In this document: positions 9,927-20,077 of the stretch, piece after piece | Position numbering within the stretch: position 1 is the stretch's first letter | Layout of the letters: each line of letters begins with the position of its first letter | From: Candidatus Ideonella esbjergensis | GTDB taxonomy: Bacteria > Pseudomonadota > Gammaproteobacteria > Burkholderiales > Burkholderiaceae_C | Length of the DNA stretch: 64,000 bases | Direction: 5' to 3' | NCBI GenBank assembly: GCA_016710065.1 | Contig: JADJLP010000010.1 | Span: forward strand, 434,001-498,000 | The notes under the pieces: generated by a model | Database searches by the model: none | Seen by the model: the letters and a program-made list of their open reading frames with translations, nothing else | Told to the model about the DNA's origin: nothing | Translations under genes and position numbers: made by a program

Positions 9927-10880
9927 TCAGCCCAGCAAGCGCGCCGTGGCCGCGTCGTACTCGCGTTTCAACCGGGCCACCAGCTCGGCCGCCGGCACCA
10001 CCTTGGTGATGGCGCCTATGCCCTGGCCGCAGCCCCAGATGTCCTTCCAGGCCTTCTTGGCGTCGCCACCAAAGTTCATCTTCGACGGGTCGCTCTCGGG
10101 CAGATTGTCGGGGTCCAGGCCGGCCGCGCGGATGGAGGGCTTGAGGTAGTTGCCGTGCACGCCGGTGAACAGGTTGCTGTAGACGATGTCGTCGCTGTTG
10201 CCATCGACGATGGCCTGCTTGTAGGCCTCGGCCGCCCTCGCCTCCTCGGTGGCGATGAAGGCCGAGCCGATGTAGGCGAAGTCGGCCCCCATGGCCTGCG
10301 CCGCCAGCACCGCGCCACCGGAAGCAATGGCACCTGACAGTGCCACCGGGCCGTCGAACCATTCGCGTATTTCCTGGATCAGCGCGAACGGGCTCTTGGT
10401 GCCAGCATGGCCACCGGCGCCGGCGGCCACGGCGATCAGGCCGTCCGCGCCCTTCTCGATGGCCTTGTGGGCGAAGGCGTTGTTGATGATGTCGTGCATC
10501 ACCACGCCGCCCCAGGCGTGCACGGCCTCGTTCACGTCGGTGCGTGCCCCCAGCGAGGTGATGACCATGGGCACCTTGTAGCGTGCGCAGACCTCGAGGT
10601 CGTGCTCCAGCCGGTCGTTGCTCTTGTGCACGATCTGATTGATGGCGAACGGGGCGGCCGGAGACTCGGGATGCGCACGGTCGTGCGCCGCCAGGGTCTC
10701 GGTGATCTCGGCCAGCCACTCGTCCAGTTGCGAGGCCGGCCTGGCGTTCAGCGCGGGCATGGCACCCACCACGCCAGCCTTGCACTGTGCAATGACCAAC
10801 TTCGGGTTCGAAATGATGAACAGCGGCGCGCCGATGATGGGCAGTGGCAGGCGGGCGAGGGCGCCGGGCAAACGAGACAT
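9927..10880 (-). CDS. Nitronate monooxygenase / 2-nitropropane dioxygenase family protein
   Basis: This 317-aa FMN-dependent TIM-barrel protein shows the N-terminal GAPLFIISNPKLV, the central glycine-rich GAGGHAGTKSPF and the phosphate-binding SGAIASGGAVLAAQAMGAD typical of nitronate monooxygenases. These enzymes oxidise nitronates to carbonyl compounds and protect against propionate-3-nitronate. Its ATG overlaps the last base of the acyl-CoA dehydrogenase stop codon (TGATG), so the two are translationally coupled. Some homologues act as enoyl reductases, and the link to an acyl-CoA dehydrogenase keeps that possible. Confidence 0.88.
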   Translation of the reverse strand: MSRLPGALARLPLPIIGAPLFIISNPKLVIAQCKAGVVGAMPALNARPASQLDEWLAEITETLAAHDRAHPESPAAPFAINQIVHKSNDRLEHDLEVCARYKVPMVITSLGARTDVNEAVHAWGGVVMHDIINNAFAHKAIEKGADGLIAVAAGAGGHAGTKSPFALIQEIREWFDGPVALSGAIASGGAVLAAQAMGADFAYIGSAFIATEEARAAEAYKQAIVDGNSDDIVYSNLFTGVHGNYLKPSIRAAGLDPDNLPESDPSKMNFGGDAKKAWKDIWGCGQGIGAITKVVPAAELVARLKREYDAATARLLG

Positions 10881-12670
10881 CAGAAGGCCTCCAGCGCCAT
10901 GTCGGTGACACCCGCGGCGCCCTCGACGATGCTGTCGCGCAGGCCGCCCACCTTGGTCAGGATGTGATCGCCATAGAAGCGCGCAGTGGTGATCTTGGCT
11001 TGCATGAAGGCCACATCCTCCCCTGCTGCCAGGCGGTCTTCAGCGGCCAGCAAAGCCCGGCCCATCTGCCAGCCTGCCATCACGTTGCCCGCCAGCATCA
11101 GGTAAGGCACGCTGCCGGCGAACACCGCGTTGGGGCTGGCCCTGGTGTGGCCGGCGACGAAGTCCACCACGTCCAGGAAGGCCAGGCGCGCCGCCGTCAG
11201 GCGCTTGGCGAAGGCCTTGGCCTCCTGGCTGAAGCGCGCGGCCAGCGCGTTCTCGGTGGCCTCGATCTGCGCGGCGATGGCCTTGGCCGAGGTACCGCCG
11301 TCGCGCGAGGTCTTCCGGCCCACAAGGTCATTCGCCTGGATGGCCGTGGTGCCTTCGTAGATGGTCAGGATCTTGGCGTCGCGGTACAACTGCGCCGCAC
11401 CTGTTTCTTCGATGTAGCCCATGCCACCGTGCACCTGCACGCCCAGCGAGGTCACCTCCAGGCTCATCTCGGTGGAGTAGCCCTTGATCAGCGGCACCAG
11501 GAATTCGTAGAAGGTCTGGTTCTGCTTGCGCACTTCGGCGTCCGGGTGGTGGTGCGAGGCGTCGTAAGCGGCGGCGGCCACCAATGCCATGGCACGGCAG
11601 CCTTCCACGTAGGCGCGCATGGTCATCAGCATGCGGCGCACATCAGGGTGCTGAATGATGGCGCCAGGGCCTGGCAGCGAACCATCCACAGGGCGTGACT
11701 GGATGCGATCGCGGGCGTACTGCACGGCGCGCTGGTAGGCGGCTTCAGCCACCGCGATGCCCTGCACGCCCACGCCAAAGCGCGCGGCGTTCATCATCAC
11801 GAACATGTACTCCAGACCGCGGTTCTCCTGGCCCACCAGATAGCCGATCGCGCCGCCGTTGTCGCCGTACTGCAGCACGGCGGTGGGGCTGGCCTTGATA
11901 CCCATCTTGTGCTCGATGCTCACACAGTGCACATCGTTGCGCACGCCCAGCGAGCCGTCGGCCTTCACCAGGAACTTGGGCACGATGAACAGCGAGATGC
12001 CCTTCACCCCCTCGGGTGCGCCCACCACGCGGGCCAGCACTAGGTGCACCAGGTTCTCGGCCATGTCGTGCTCGCCCCATGTGATGAAGATCTTGGTGCC
12101 GAAGACCTTGTAGCTGCCATCGGGCTGAGGCTCGGCCTTGGTGCGCACGGCCGCCAAGTCGGAACCTGCCTGCGGCTCGGTGAGGTTCATGGTGCCGGTC
12201 CAGGTGCCGTCGATCATCTTGGGGATGTAGGCCATCTTCTGCTCGTCGGAGCCAGCGGTGAGCAGGGCCTCGATGGCGCCGTCGGTGAGCAGCGGGCACA
12301 ACGCAAAGCTCAGGCCAGCCGAGTTCACCATTTCCTGGCAGGCGGCGTGGATCAGCTTGGGCAGGCCCTGGCCACCGAAATCCGCCGGGTGGTGCAGGCC
12401 TTGCCAGCCGCCCTCGGTGTATTGCTTGAAGGCGTCCTTGAAGCCCGGCGTGGCAGTGACCACACCGGCGTTGAACGAGGTGGGGTTGGTGTCGCCCACG
12501 CGGTTCAGGGGCTCAACCACGTTCTCGTTGAGCTTGGCGCACTCTTCCAACACGGCCTGTGCGGTGTCGTAGCCGGCGTCTTCGAAGCCAGGCAGCCGGG
12601 CCACGGCATCGATGTTCGCCAGTTCCTTCATCACGAACAACATGTCTTTGACGGGGGCGCGGTAGGTCAT
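10880..12670 (-). CDS. Acyl-CoA dehydrogenase, long C-terminal form
   Basis: This 596-aa flavoprotein is longer than classical acyl-CoA dehydrogenases (about 380 aa). It matches the long subgroup often annotated as DmdC-like: family N-terminal segment, middle domain with TMNLTEPQAGSDLAAVRTKA, a C-terminal helical domain with GYIEETGAAQLYRDAKI and IYEGTTAIQANDL, and an extra C-terminal domain. It would oxidise an acyl-CoA thioester and pass electrons to electron-transfer flavoprotein, whose genes lie just upstream. Its substrate cannot be told from sequence. It is coupled to the downstream nitronate monooxygenase and separated from etfA by a terminator. Confidence 0.93.
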   Translation of the reverse strand: MTYRAPVKDMLFVMKELANIDAVARLPGFEDAGYDTAQAVLEECAKLNENVVEPLNRVGDTNPTSFNAGVVTATPGFKDAFKQYTEGGWQGLHHPADFGGQGLPKLIHAACQEMVNSAGLSFALCPLLTDGAIEALLTAGSDEQKMAYIPKMIDGTWTGTMNLTEPQAGSDLAAVRTKAEPQPDGSYKVFGTKIFITWGEHDMAENLVHLVLARVVGAPEGVKGISLFIVPKFLVKADGSLGVRNDVHCVSIEHKMGIKASPTAVLQYGDNGGAIGYLVGQENRGLEYMFVMMNAARFGVGVQGIAVAEAAYQRAVQYARDRIQSRPVDGSLPGPGAIIQHPDVRRMLMTMRAYVEGCRAMALVAAAAYDASHHHPDAEVRKQNQTFYEFLVPLIKGYSTEMSLEVTSLGVQVHGGMGYIEETGAAQLYRDAKILTIYEGTTAIQANDLVGRKTSRDGGTSAKAIAAQIEATENALAARFSQEAKAFAKRLTAARLAFLDVVDFVAGHTRASPNAVFAGSVPYLMLAGNVMAGWQMGRALLAAEDRLAAGEDVAFMQAKITTARFYGDHILTKVGGLRDSIVEGAAGVTDMALEAF

Positions 12671-12686
12671 GGTGGGTCTCCGGAGT

Positions 12687-12716
12687 CAAAAGAAAGGGCG
12701 CCGCAATGGGCGCCCT
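12687..12716 (-). terminator. Intrinsic terminator after etfA
   Basis: AGGGCGCC (12695-12702) and GGCGCCCT (12709-12716) form a perfect 8-bp stem around GCAATG. On the minus strand the stem is followed by TTCTTTTGA. It lies between etfA and the acyl-CoA dehydrogenase gene, so etfBA can end here. Confidence 0.85.
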
Positions 12717-12763
12717 GGTTCATTTCAGGGTGCGGCAAAAGCCACCGCACCAGGCGCAAGGGT

Positions 12764-13693
12764 TCAAAGCTGACTGACCAGTTCGGGCACGGCCACGAAC
12801 AAATCGGCCTCCAAGCCGTAGTCGGCCACGCTGAAGATCGGCGCTTCGGGGTCCTTGTTGATCGCAACGATCACCTTGGAATCCTTCATGCCAGCCAGGT
12901 GCTGGATGGCGCCCGAGATGCCGGCGGCGATGTAGAGCTGCGGTGCGACGATCTTGCCGGTCTGGCCCACTTGCCAGTCGTTGGGCGCGTAGCCCGCGTC
13001 CACGGCGGCGCGGCTGGCACCCAGCGCGGCACCCAGCTTGTCGGCCAGCGGCGTCAGCACTTCATTGAACTTCTCGCTGCTGCCCATGGCCCGGCCACCC
13101 GAGACGATGATCTTGGCGGCGGTGAGCTCGGGCCGGTCGCTCTTGGCGATCTCGCGGCTGATGAAACTGACCTTGGCGTTGGCGACCGCAGCAGGGATGC
13201 TCTCCACGGTGGCGCTGCCGCCCGTGCCCGCAGCGTCAAAGCCGGTGGTGCGGATGGTGATCACCTTCACGGCATCGGTGCTCTGCACCGTGGCGACGGC
13301 ATTGCCGGCGTAGATCGGGCGCTCGAAGGTATCTGGGCTCACCACCTTGGAGATTTCGCTGATCTGGGCCACGTCGAGCTTGGCCGCCACCCGCGGGGCC
13401 ACATTCTTGCCGGCGGCGGAGGCCGGGAACAGGATGTGGCTGTAGCCGCTGGCAATGGCCAGCACTTGCGCGGCCACGTTTTCGGCCAGGGCCTGGGCCA
13501 GGCCGGCGTCGTCGGCGTGCAGCACCTTGCTCACGCCGGCGATTTGCGCAGCAGCAGCAGCAGCAGCAGCGGCGTTGTGGCCGGCCACCAGCACGTGCAC
13601 GTCGGCACCGCACTGAGTGGCTGCTGTGACGGTGTTGAGCGTGGAGCCCTTGATGTGGGCGTTGTCGTGTTCAGCAATGACGAGGATGGGCAT
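12764..13693 (-). CDS. etfA: Electron transfer flavoprotein alpha subunit
   Basis: This 309-aa protein is the FAD-binding half of ETF, which collects electrons from acyl-CoA dehydrogenases and passes them to ETF-ubiquinone oxidoreductase. The C-terminal FAD site is clear: SGGRAMGSSEKF, GQTGKIVAPQLYIAAGISGA and a late INKDPEAPIF. A run of nine alanines in the N-terminal domain is encoded by a pure GCA/GCT triplet repeat (13548-13570). Its ATG follows the etfB stop with one base between them, so the pair is coupled. A strong terminator follows. Confidence 0.96.
   Translation of the reverse strand: MPILVIAEHDNAHIKGSTLNTVTAATQCGADVHVLVAGHNAAAAAAAAAQIAGVSKVLHADDAGLAQALAENVAAQVLAIASGYSHILFPASAAGKNVAPRVAAKLDVAQISEISKVVSPDTFERPIYAGNAVATVQSTDAVKVITIRTTGFDAAGTGGSATVESIPAAVANAKVSFISREIAKSDRPELTAAKIIVSGGRAMGSSEKFNEVLTPLADKLGAALGASRAAVDAGYAPNDWQVGQTGKIVAPQLYIAAGISGAIQHLAGMKDSKVIVAINKDPEAPIFSVADYGLEADLFVAVPELVSQL
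13548..13570. repeat. Trinucleotide (GCA)n microsatellite in etfA
   Basis: Seven uninterrupted GCA units plus GC occur inside etfA, on the plus strand as written. They encode most of a nine-alanine run. Slippage would add or remove alanines without breaking the frame. Confidence 0.9.
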
Positions 13694-13694
13694 G

Positions 13695-14444
13695 TCAGAT
13701 CACCTTGGCTTCGTTCTTGAGCTTGGCCACCAGGGTGGCGACGTCGGGCACCTTCACGCCGGCACCGCGCACGGGTGGCTCGCTGACCTTGAGGGTCTTG
13801 ATGCGCGGGGCCACGTCCACGCCCAAGTCGGCGGGCTTGACGACTTCCAGCGGCTTCTTCTTGGCCTTCATGATGTTAGGCAGGGTGACGTAGCGCGGCT
13901 CGTTGAGGCGCAGGTCGGTGGTGATGACCGCCGGCAGACTGAGCTTGAGCACTTCCATGCCGCCATCGACTTCACGCGTGACCATGGCCATGCCGTCGGC
14001 CACTTCAACCTTGGAGGCAAAGGTGCCTTGCGGCAGATCGGCCAGCGCGGCCAGCATCTGGCCGGTCTGGTTGCAGTCGTCGTCGATGGCTTGCTTGCCC
14101 AGAATCACCAGGCCTGGTTGTTCCTTGGCCACCAGGGCCGCCAGCAGCTTGGCCACGGCCAGGGGCTGCAACTCGACGTCGGTCTCAACCAGGATGGCGC
14201 GGTCCGCGCCGATGGCCATGGCGGTGCGCAGGGTTTCCTGGCACTGGGTCACGCCGCAGGAGACCGCGATGATTTCGGTGACGGCGCCCTTCTCCTTCAA
14301 GCGCACCGCCTCTTCGACGGCAATCTCGTCAAAGGGGTTCATGCTCATCTTGACGTTGGCGATGTCCACCCCTGTGCCGTCCGACTTCACACGTACCTTG
14401 ACGTTGTAGTCGACGACGCGCTTGACGGGAACCAGTACCTTCAT
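13695..14444 (-). CDS. etfB: Electron transfer flavoprotein beta subunit
   Basis: This 249-aa protein is the AMP-binding ETF subunit that docks to dehydrogenases. It starts MKVLVPVKRVVDYNVK, as usual in the family. It contains SMNPFDEIAVEEAVRLKE and the recognition-loop region around LPAVITTDLRLNEPRYVTLP, followed by MKAKKKPLEV. The start at 14444 is backed by an AGGAG upstream. It is the first gene of etfBA, and a perfect 20-bp palindrome 32-51 bp upstream of the ATG suggests regulation by a dimeric repressor. Confidence 0.96.
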   Translation of the reverse strand: MKVLVPVKRVVDYNVKVRVKSDGTGVDIANVKMSMNPFDEIAVEEAVRLKEKGAVTEIIAVSCGVTQCQETLRTAMAIGADRAILVETDVELQPLAVAKLLAALVAKEQPGLVILGKQAIDDDCNQTGQMLAALADLPQGTFASKVEVADGMAMVTREVDGGMEVLKLSLPAVITTDLRLNEPRYVTLPNIMKAKKKPLEVVKPADLGVDVAPRIKTLKVSEPPVRGAGVKVPDVATLVAKLKNEAKVI

Positions 14445-14475
14445 GTCGCGTTGCTCCTGTTGTCTGACTTGATTC

Positions 14476-14495
14476 AATTGACGTTAACGTCAATT
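14476..14495. promoter_or_regulatory. Perfect 20-bp palindrome, putative operator of etfBA
   Basis: AATTGACGTTAACGTCAATT reads the same on both strands and lies 32-51 bp before the etfB start codon. This is the form of a dimeric regulator site. Regulators of fatty-acid and branched-chain acyl-CoA catabolism (the LiuR and FadR/FadP-like groups) control etf genes in related bacteria. Which one binds here is not shown. Confidence 0.65.
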
Positions 14496-14644
14496 AGTGG
14501 ATTCTAGTGGCAGCGGCACGATCGGGAACCGGATGCCGCACTGCACAAGGATAAATCGAACGACCGTGCTATTTTAGATTGGCTGACCCAATCTCCGCCA
14601 TCCCAACCGCAATATTTCGATGGACGGGTAGACTCGCCGCCGAA

Positions 14645-15439
14645 ATGAGCCTAACTGCCCGCCCTCCCCTCATCGGCGTCTTTGATTCCGGCGTGGGCGG
14701 CCTCTCGGTATTGCGCGCCTTGCACCAACGGCGCCCGGATTGCTCTCTGCTTTACCTGGCGGATTCAGGCCATGCACCTTACGGCGAGCGCGACGGGGCC
14801 CACGTGGTGGATCGCTCACTGAAGATCGCGCAGTACTTGGCAGACCAAGGCGCCAGCATGGTGGTGGTGGCCTGCAATACCGCCACCGCCGCAGCCATAG
14901 ATGCCTTGAGAGGCCGTTTTTCCCACTTGTCCCTGGTGGGTGTGGAGCCAGGTGTGAAGCCCGCCGCCCTGGTCAGCCGCAACAAGCGCATTGGTGTGAT
15001 GGCCACTCCGTCTACGCTTGCCAGCGCGCGCTTCGCCACGCTCGTGCAACGGCATGCTTCCGATTGCCTCGTGGTATCCCAGGCTTGCCCAGGCTTGGCT
15101 GCGGCGATCGAACGCGGTGCGGCTGCAGGTGCGGAGATTGATGCCCTGCTGGACCGGTACACCAAGCCGCTCGTCGAGGCCCAGGTGGACACCGTCGTGT
15201 TGGGATGTACGCACTACCCCTTCATGGCCGACCGCATAGCCATGCGACTCGGGCCAGACGTCACCATTCTGGACACAGCCGATGCCGTGGCGCGACATGC
15301 TCTGAACTTGCACGGCACCTCTGAGCCCGATTCATTGCCAGAAGTTCGCCTGCGAACGACTGGTCAAACCACCGTGCTGGAGCGCCTGGCGATGGCTCAC
15401 TTGGGTCTTTCAATGGCGGCGCAGCTTGTGGAAATTTAA
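14645..15439 (+). CDS. murI: Glutamate racemase
   Basis: This 264-aa cytoplasmic enzyme makes D-glutamate for peptidoglycan. FDSGVGG at residues 13-19 forms part of the active site. The two catalytic cysteines are Cys77 in ACNTATA and Cys188 in VLGCTHYPF, both intact. The start is placed at the ATG giving MSLTARPPLIGVFDSG. A TTG 66 bp upstream would add an extension unlike the family. It stands alone, divergent from etfBA, and is followed by minus-strand tRNA genes. Confidence 0.95.
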   Translation: MSLTARPPLIGVFDSGVGGLSVLRALHQRRPDCSLLYLADSGHAPYGERDGAHVVDRSLKIAQYLADQGASMVVVACNTATAAAIDALRGRFSHLSLVGVEPGVKPAALVSRNKRIGVMATPSTLASARFATLVQRHASDCLVVSQACPGLAAAIERGAAAGAEIDALLDRYTKPLVEAQVDTVVLGCTHYPFMADRIAMRLGPDVTILDTADAVARHALNLHGTSEPDSLPEVRLRTTGQTTVLERLAMAHLGLSMAAQLVEI

Positions 15440-15460
15440 AGGCTCAACACAGGCCGGTGC

Positions 15461-15551
15461 TGGTGCCCAGAACGGGAATCGAACCCGTATGCCCGGTTAA
15501 GGGCGGCGGATTTTAAGTCCGCTGCGTCTACCAATTTCGCCATCCGGGCAC
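15461..15551 (-). tRNA. tRNA-Leu (anticodon TAA)
   Basis: The cloverleaf is complete, with acceptor stem GTGCCCG/TGGGCAC, an encoded CCA end, a long variable arm of class II type, T-arm GGTTCGATTCC, and anticodon loop CTTAAAA giving UAA. It is the last of four tRNA genes transcribed leftwards. Confidence 0.95.
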
Positions 15552-15600
15552 AGGCCAAAATTATCGCCCTTGCCGCCTCCAGCCACGAACGCCAGCAACG

Positions 15601-15633
15601 AAAAAGGCCGCTGTACATTGAACAGCGGCCTTT
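15601..15633 (-). terminator. Terminator between tRNA-Gly and tRNA-Leu
   Basis: AAAGGCCGCTGT (15603-15614) and ACAGCGGCCTTT (15622-15633) form a perfect 12-bp stem with a 7-base loop. On the minus strand it is followed by TT, giving a run of five T. It would end transcription of the downstream tRNA-Gly copy. Confidence 0.8.
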
Positions 15634-15640
15634 GTCTGAT

Positions 15641-15716
15641 TGGAGCGGGAAACGAGGCTCGAACTCGCGACCTCAACCTTGGCAAGGTTGCGCTCTACCA
15701 ACTGAGCTATTCCCGC
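15641..15716 (-). tRNA. tRNA-Gly (anticodon GCC), copy 1
   Basis: This is a full 76-nt cloverleaf with acceptor GCGGGAA, D-arm AGCTCAGTTGGTAGAGC, anticodon loop TTGCCAA, T-loop GTTCGAG and encoded CCA. It is identical in sequence to the copy at 15880-15955. Confidence 0.97.
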
Positions 15717-15729
15717 AGATGTCTTGGGC

Positions 15730-15803
15730 TGGAGGCGCGACCCGGAGTCGAACCGGGCTAGACGGATTTGCAATCCGTTGCATAACCGATTTGCTATCGC
15801 GCC
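15730..15803 (-). tRNA. tRNA-Cys (anticodon GCA)
   Basis: The 74-nt cloverleaf has acceptor stem GGCGCGA/TCGCGCC, anticodon loop ATTGCAAAT containing GCA, T-arm CCCGGTTCGACTCCGGG and encoded CCA. It lies between two identical tRNA-Gly genes. Confidence 0.97.
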
Positions 15804-15845
15804 GTCGTGTCACCAACACTGTGTTCTTGCCTGGGGCCGATGATG

Positions 15846-15868
15846 AAAAAGGGAAGCCTAGGCTTCCC
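15846..15868 (-). terminator. Terminator-like hairpin between tRNA-Gly copy 2 and tRNA-Cys
   Basis: GGGAAGCCTAGGCTTCCC (15851-15868) is a perfect palindrome. On the minus strand a run of five T follows directly. It may attenuate transcription after the first tRNA-Gly. Confidence 0.7.
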
Positions 15869-15879
15869 TCTTGGGCATC

Positions 15880-15955
15880 TGGAGCGGGAAACGAGGCTCG
15901 AACTCGCGACCTCAACCTTGGCAAGGTTGCGCTCTACCAACTGAGCTATTCCCGC
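15880..15955 (-). tRNA. tRNA-Gly (anticodon GCC), copy 2
   Basis: This 76-nt gene is identical to the tRNA-Gly at 15641-15716, including the encoded CCA. It is first in the leftward tRNA cluster Gly-Cys-Gly-Leu. A TATAAT box lies about 95 bp upstream. Confidence 0.97.
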
Positions 15956-16049
15956 ATGGCTCCTGACGGAACACTCTCACTGCTGACGCGCTTGGTGTCG
16001 CTCAACTTGACCGGCCAAAGACCGCTCATGCCGCAGCAGCGAAGCTCTT

Positions 16050-16055
16050 ATTATA
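16050..16055 (-). promoter_or_regulatory. Putative -10 box for the tRNA cluster
   Basis: A perfect TATAAT on the minus strand stands upstream of tRNA-Gly copy 2 in the 163-bp gap after lon. No good -35 hexamer is seen 16-18 bp upstream, so the assignment is tentative. Confidence 0.4.
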
Positions 16056-16118
16056 GGCAGATAAAGTCGATCATGGCGAGCCCCACGAAATTTTTCGAGG
16101 GACCCGCCGAACCGGGAC

Positions 16119-18554
<2,436 letters not shown>

Positions 18555-18569
18555 GGAGTGCCTCACTTT

Positions 18570-18592
18570 CTCGAACCTAACTGGGGTTCGAG
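18570..18592. repeat. Inverted repeat in the lon leader
   Basis: CTCGAACC (18570-18577) and GGTTCGAG (18585-18592) form a perfect 8-bp stem with a 7-base loop. It overlaps the putative -10 element of the lon promoter, so it could be an operator or a leader hairpin. Confidence 0.4.
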
Positions 18593-18606
18593 CGGTAGAT
18601 TGCAAG
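18579..18606 (-). promoter_or_regulatory. Putative sigma-32 (heat-shock) promoter of lon
   Basis: The minus strand has CTTGCAA, then 13 bases, then CCCCAGTT. The E. coli sigma-32 consensus is CTTGAAA, about 13-14 bases, CCCCATNT. The element lies about 25-50 bp before the lon ATG. lon is a sigma-32 target in E. coli. Confidence 0.5.
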
Positions 18607-18674
18607 GAGCCTGGCGCATCGGGTTGGCCGGCAAAAAGTGTGGCTGGAGGAAATGTGGCAGAGGTGGCAGCCTG

Positions 18675-19943
18675 TTATGCGCTGGCTTTGGCCTGTTCGC
18701 GGTAAACCAAAAGCGGCTTGCCACCTTCGTCGATGATGTGCTCGTCCACTACCACCTTGGCCACGCCATCGAGTGTGGGCAGATCGAACATCGTGTCGAT
18801 CAGTGCGCCTTCCATGATGGAACGCAAGCCGCGGGCGCCGGTCTTGCGCGCCAGCGCCTTCTTGGCGATGGCCGCCAGCGCGGAGGGCCGAATTTCCAGT
18901 TCCACACCGTCCATGGCGAAAAGCTTCTGGTATTGCTTGAGCAGCGCATTCTTAGGCTCGACCAGAATCTGCACCAGGGCTTCCTCGGTGAGTTCACCCA
19001 GCGTGGCCACCACCGGCAGGCGGCCCACCAACTCGGGGATCAGGCCAAAGCGCACCAAGTCTTCGGGCTCGGCATTGCGGAAGACTTCCGAGACACGCTT
19101 CTCCGACTTGCTGTGCACCGTGGCACCGAAACCGATGCCCGATTTCTCGGTGCGGTTCTGAATGACCTTCTCCAGGCCATCGAAGGCACCACCGCAAATG
19201 AACAATATGTTGGTGGTGTCGATCTGCAGGAAATCCTGGTTCGGGTGCTTGCGGCCGCCCTGTGGGGGCACCGAAGCCATGGTGCCTTCCACCAGCTTCA
19301 GCAAGGCCTGCTGCACACCCTCACCCGACACGTCGCGGGTGATGCTGGGGTTGTCGGCCTTGCGGCTGATCTTGTCGATCTCGTCGATGTAGACGATGCC
19401 GCGCTGGGCACGCTCAACGTCGTAATTGCAGTTCTGAAGCAGCTTCTGGATGATGTTCTCGACGTCCTCGCCCACGTAGCCAGCTTCGGTCAGCGTGGTG
19501 GCGTCGGCGATAACGAAGGGCACGTTGAGCAGGCGCGCCAGCGTTTGCGCCAGCAGGGTCTTGCCCGAGCCGGTGGGGCCGATGAGCAAGATGTTGCTCT
19601 TGGAAAGCTCCACCTCGTCCTTGGACGCTCCCATGTGCTTGAGGCGCTTGTAGTGGTTGTACACCGCCACCGAGAGAATGCGCTTGGCCGTGTCCTGGCC
19701 GATCACGTACTGGTCGAGGCTGCCCTTGATCTCGGCCGGCACAGGCAGATCGGACTTGCTGGTCTTGGTGCCACCCACTTCAGCTGGCACTTCATCGCGG
19801 ATGATGTCGTTGCACAGCTCGATGCACTCATCGCAGATGAAGACCGAAGGGCCCGCGATGAGCTTCTTGACCTCGTGCTGGCTCTTACCGCAAAACGAGC
19901 AGTACAGAACCTTTTCGCCGGAGGCGCCTTTCTTGTCGGGCAT
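18675..19943 (-). CDS. clpX: ATP-dependent Clp protease ATP-binding subunit ClpX
   Basis: This 422-aa AAA+ unfoldase feeds substrates to ClpP. The N-terminal zinc-binding domain has Cys15, Cys18, Cys37 and Cys40. Walker A GPTGSGKT is at 122-129 and Walker B IVYIDEIDK follows. The ClpP-contact IGF loop is present (KSGIGFGA), as is the arginine-finger region LIPELVGRLP. Length is standard. It lies between clpP and lon, all leftwards, with gaps of 120-134 bp. Confidence 0.98.
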   Translation of the reverse strand: MPDKKGASGEKVLYCSFCGKSQHEVKKLIAGPSVFICDECIELCNDIIRDEVPAEVGGTKTSKSDLPVPAEIKGSLDQYVIGQDTAKRILSVAVYNHYKRLKHMGASKDEVELSKSNILLIGPTGSGKTLLAQTLARLLNVPFVIADATTLTEAGYVGEDVENIIQKLLQNCNYDVERAQRGIVYIDEIDKISRKADNPSITRDVSGEGVQQALLKLVEGTMASVPPQGGRKHPNQDFLQIDTTNILFICGGAFDGLEKVIQNRTEKSGIGFGATVHSKSEKRVSEVFRNAEPEDLVRFGLIPELVGRLPVVATLGELTEEALVQILVEPKNALLKQYQKLFAMDGVELEIRPSALAAIAKKALARKTGARGLRSIMEGALIDTMFDLPTLDGVAKVVVDEHIIDEGGKPLLVYREQAKASA

Positions 19944-20077
19944 ATGTGTCTGAGCCTGGGCTGTGCTTTGGATAGCGTGAGAGGATGATAGAACAACTGA
20001 GCCAGGTCAGCCGGAGCGGAAAAACCGCCAGAAACCGCCGCTCCTGCCACCTTTTCGGGCGGCCGAGTGGCCAGGGT

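Noticed and set aside
9463..10911. Minus-strand frame of 482 codons overlapping the nitronate monooxygenase
   Set aside because: It is Arg/Gly-rich out-of-frame sequence. The monooxygenase frame has the motifs and the coupled start.
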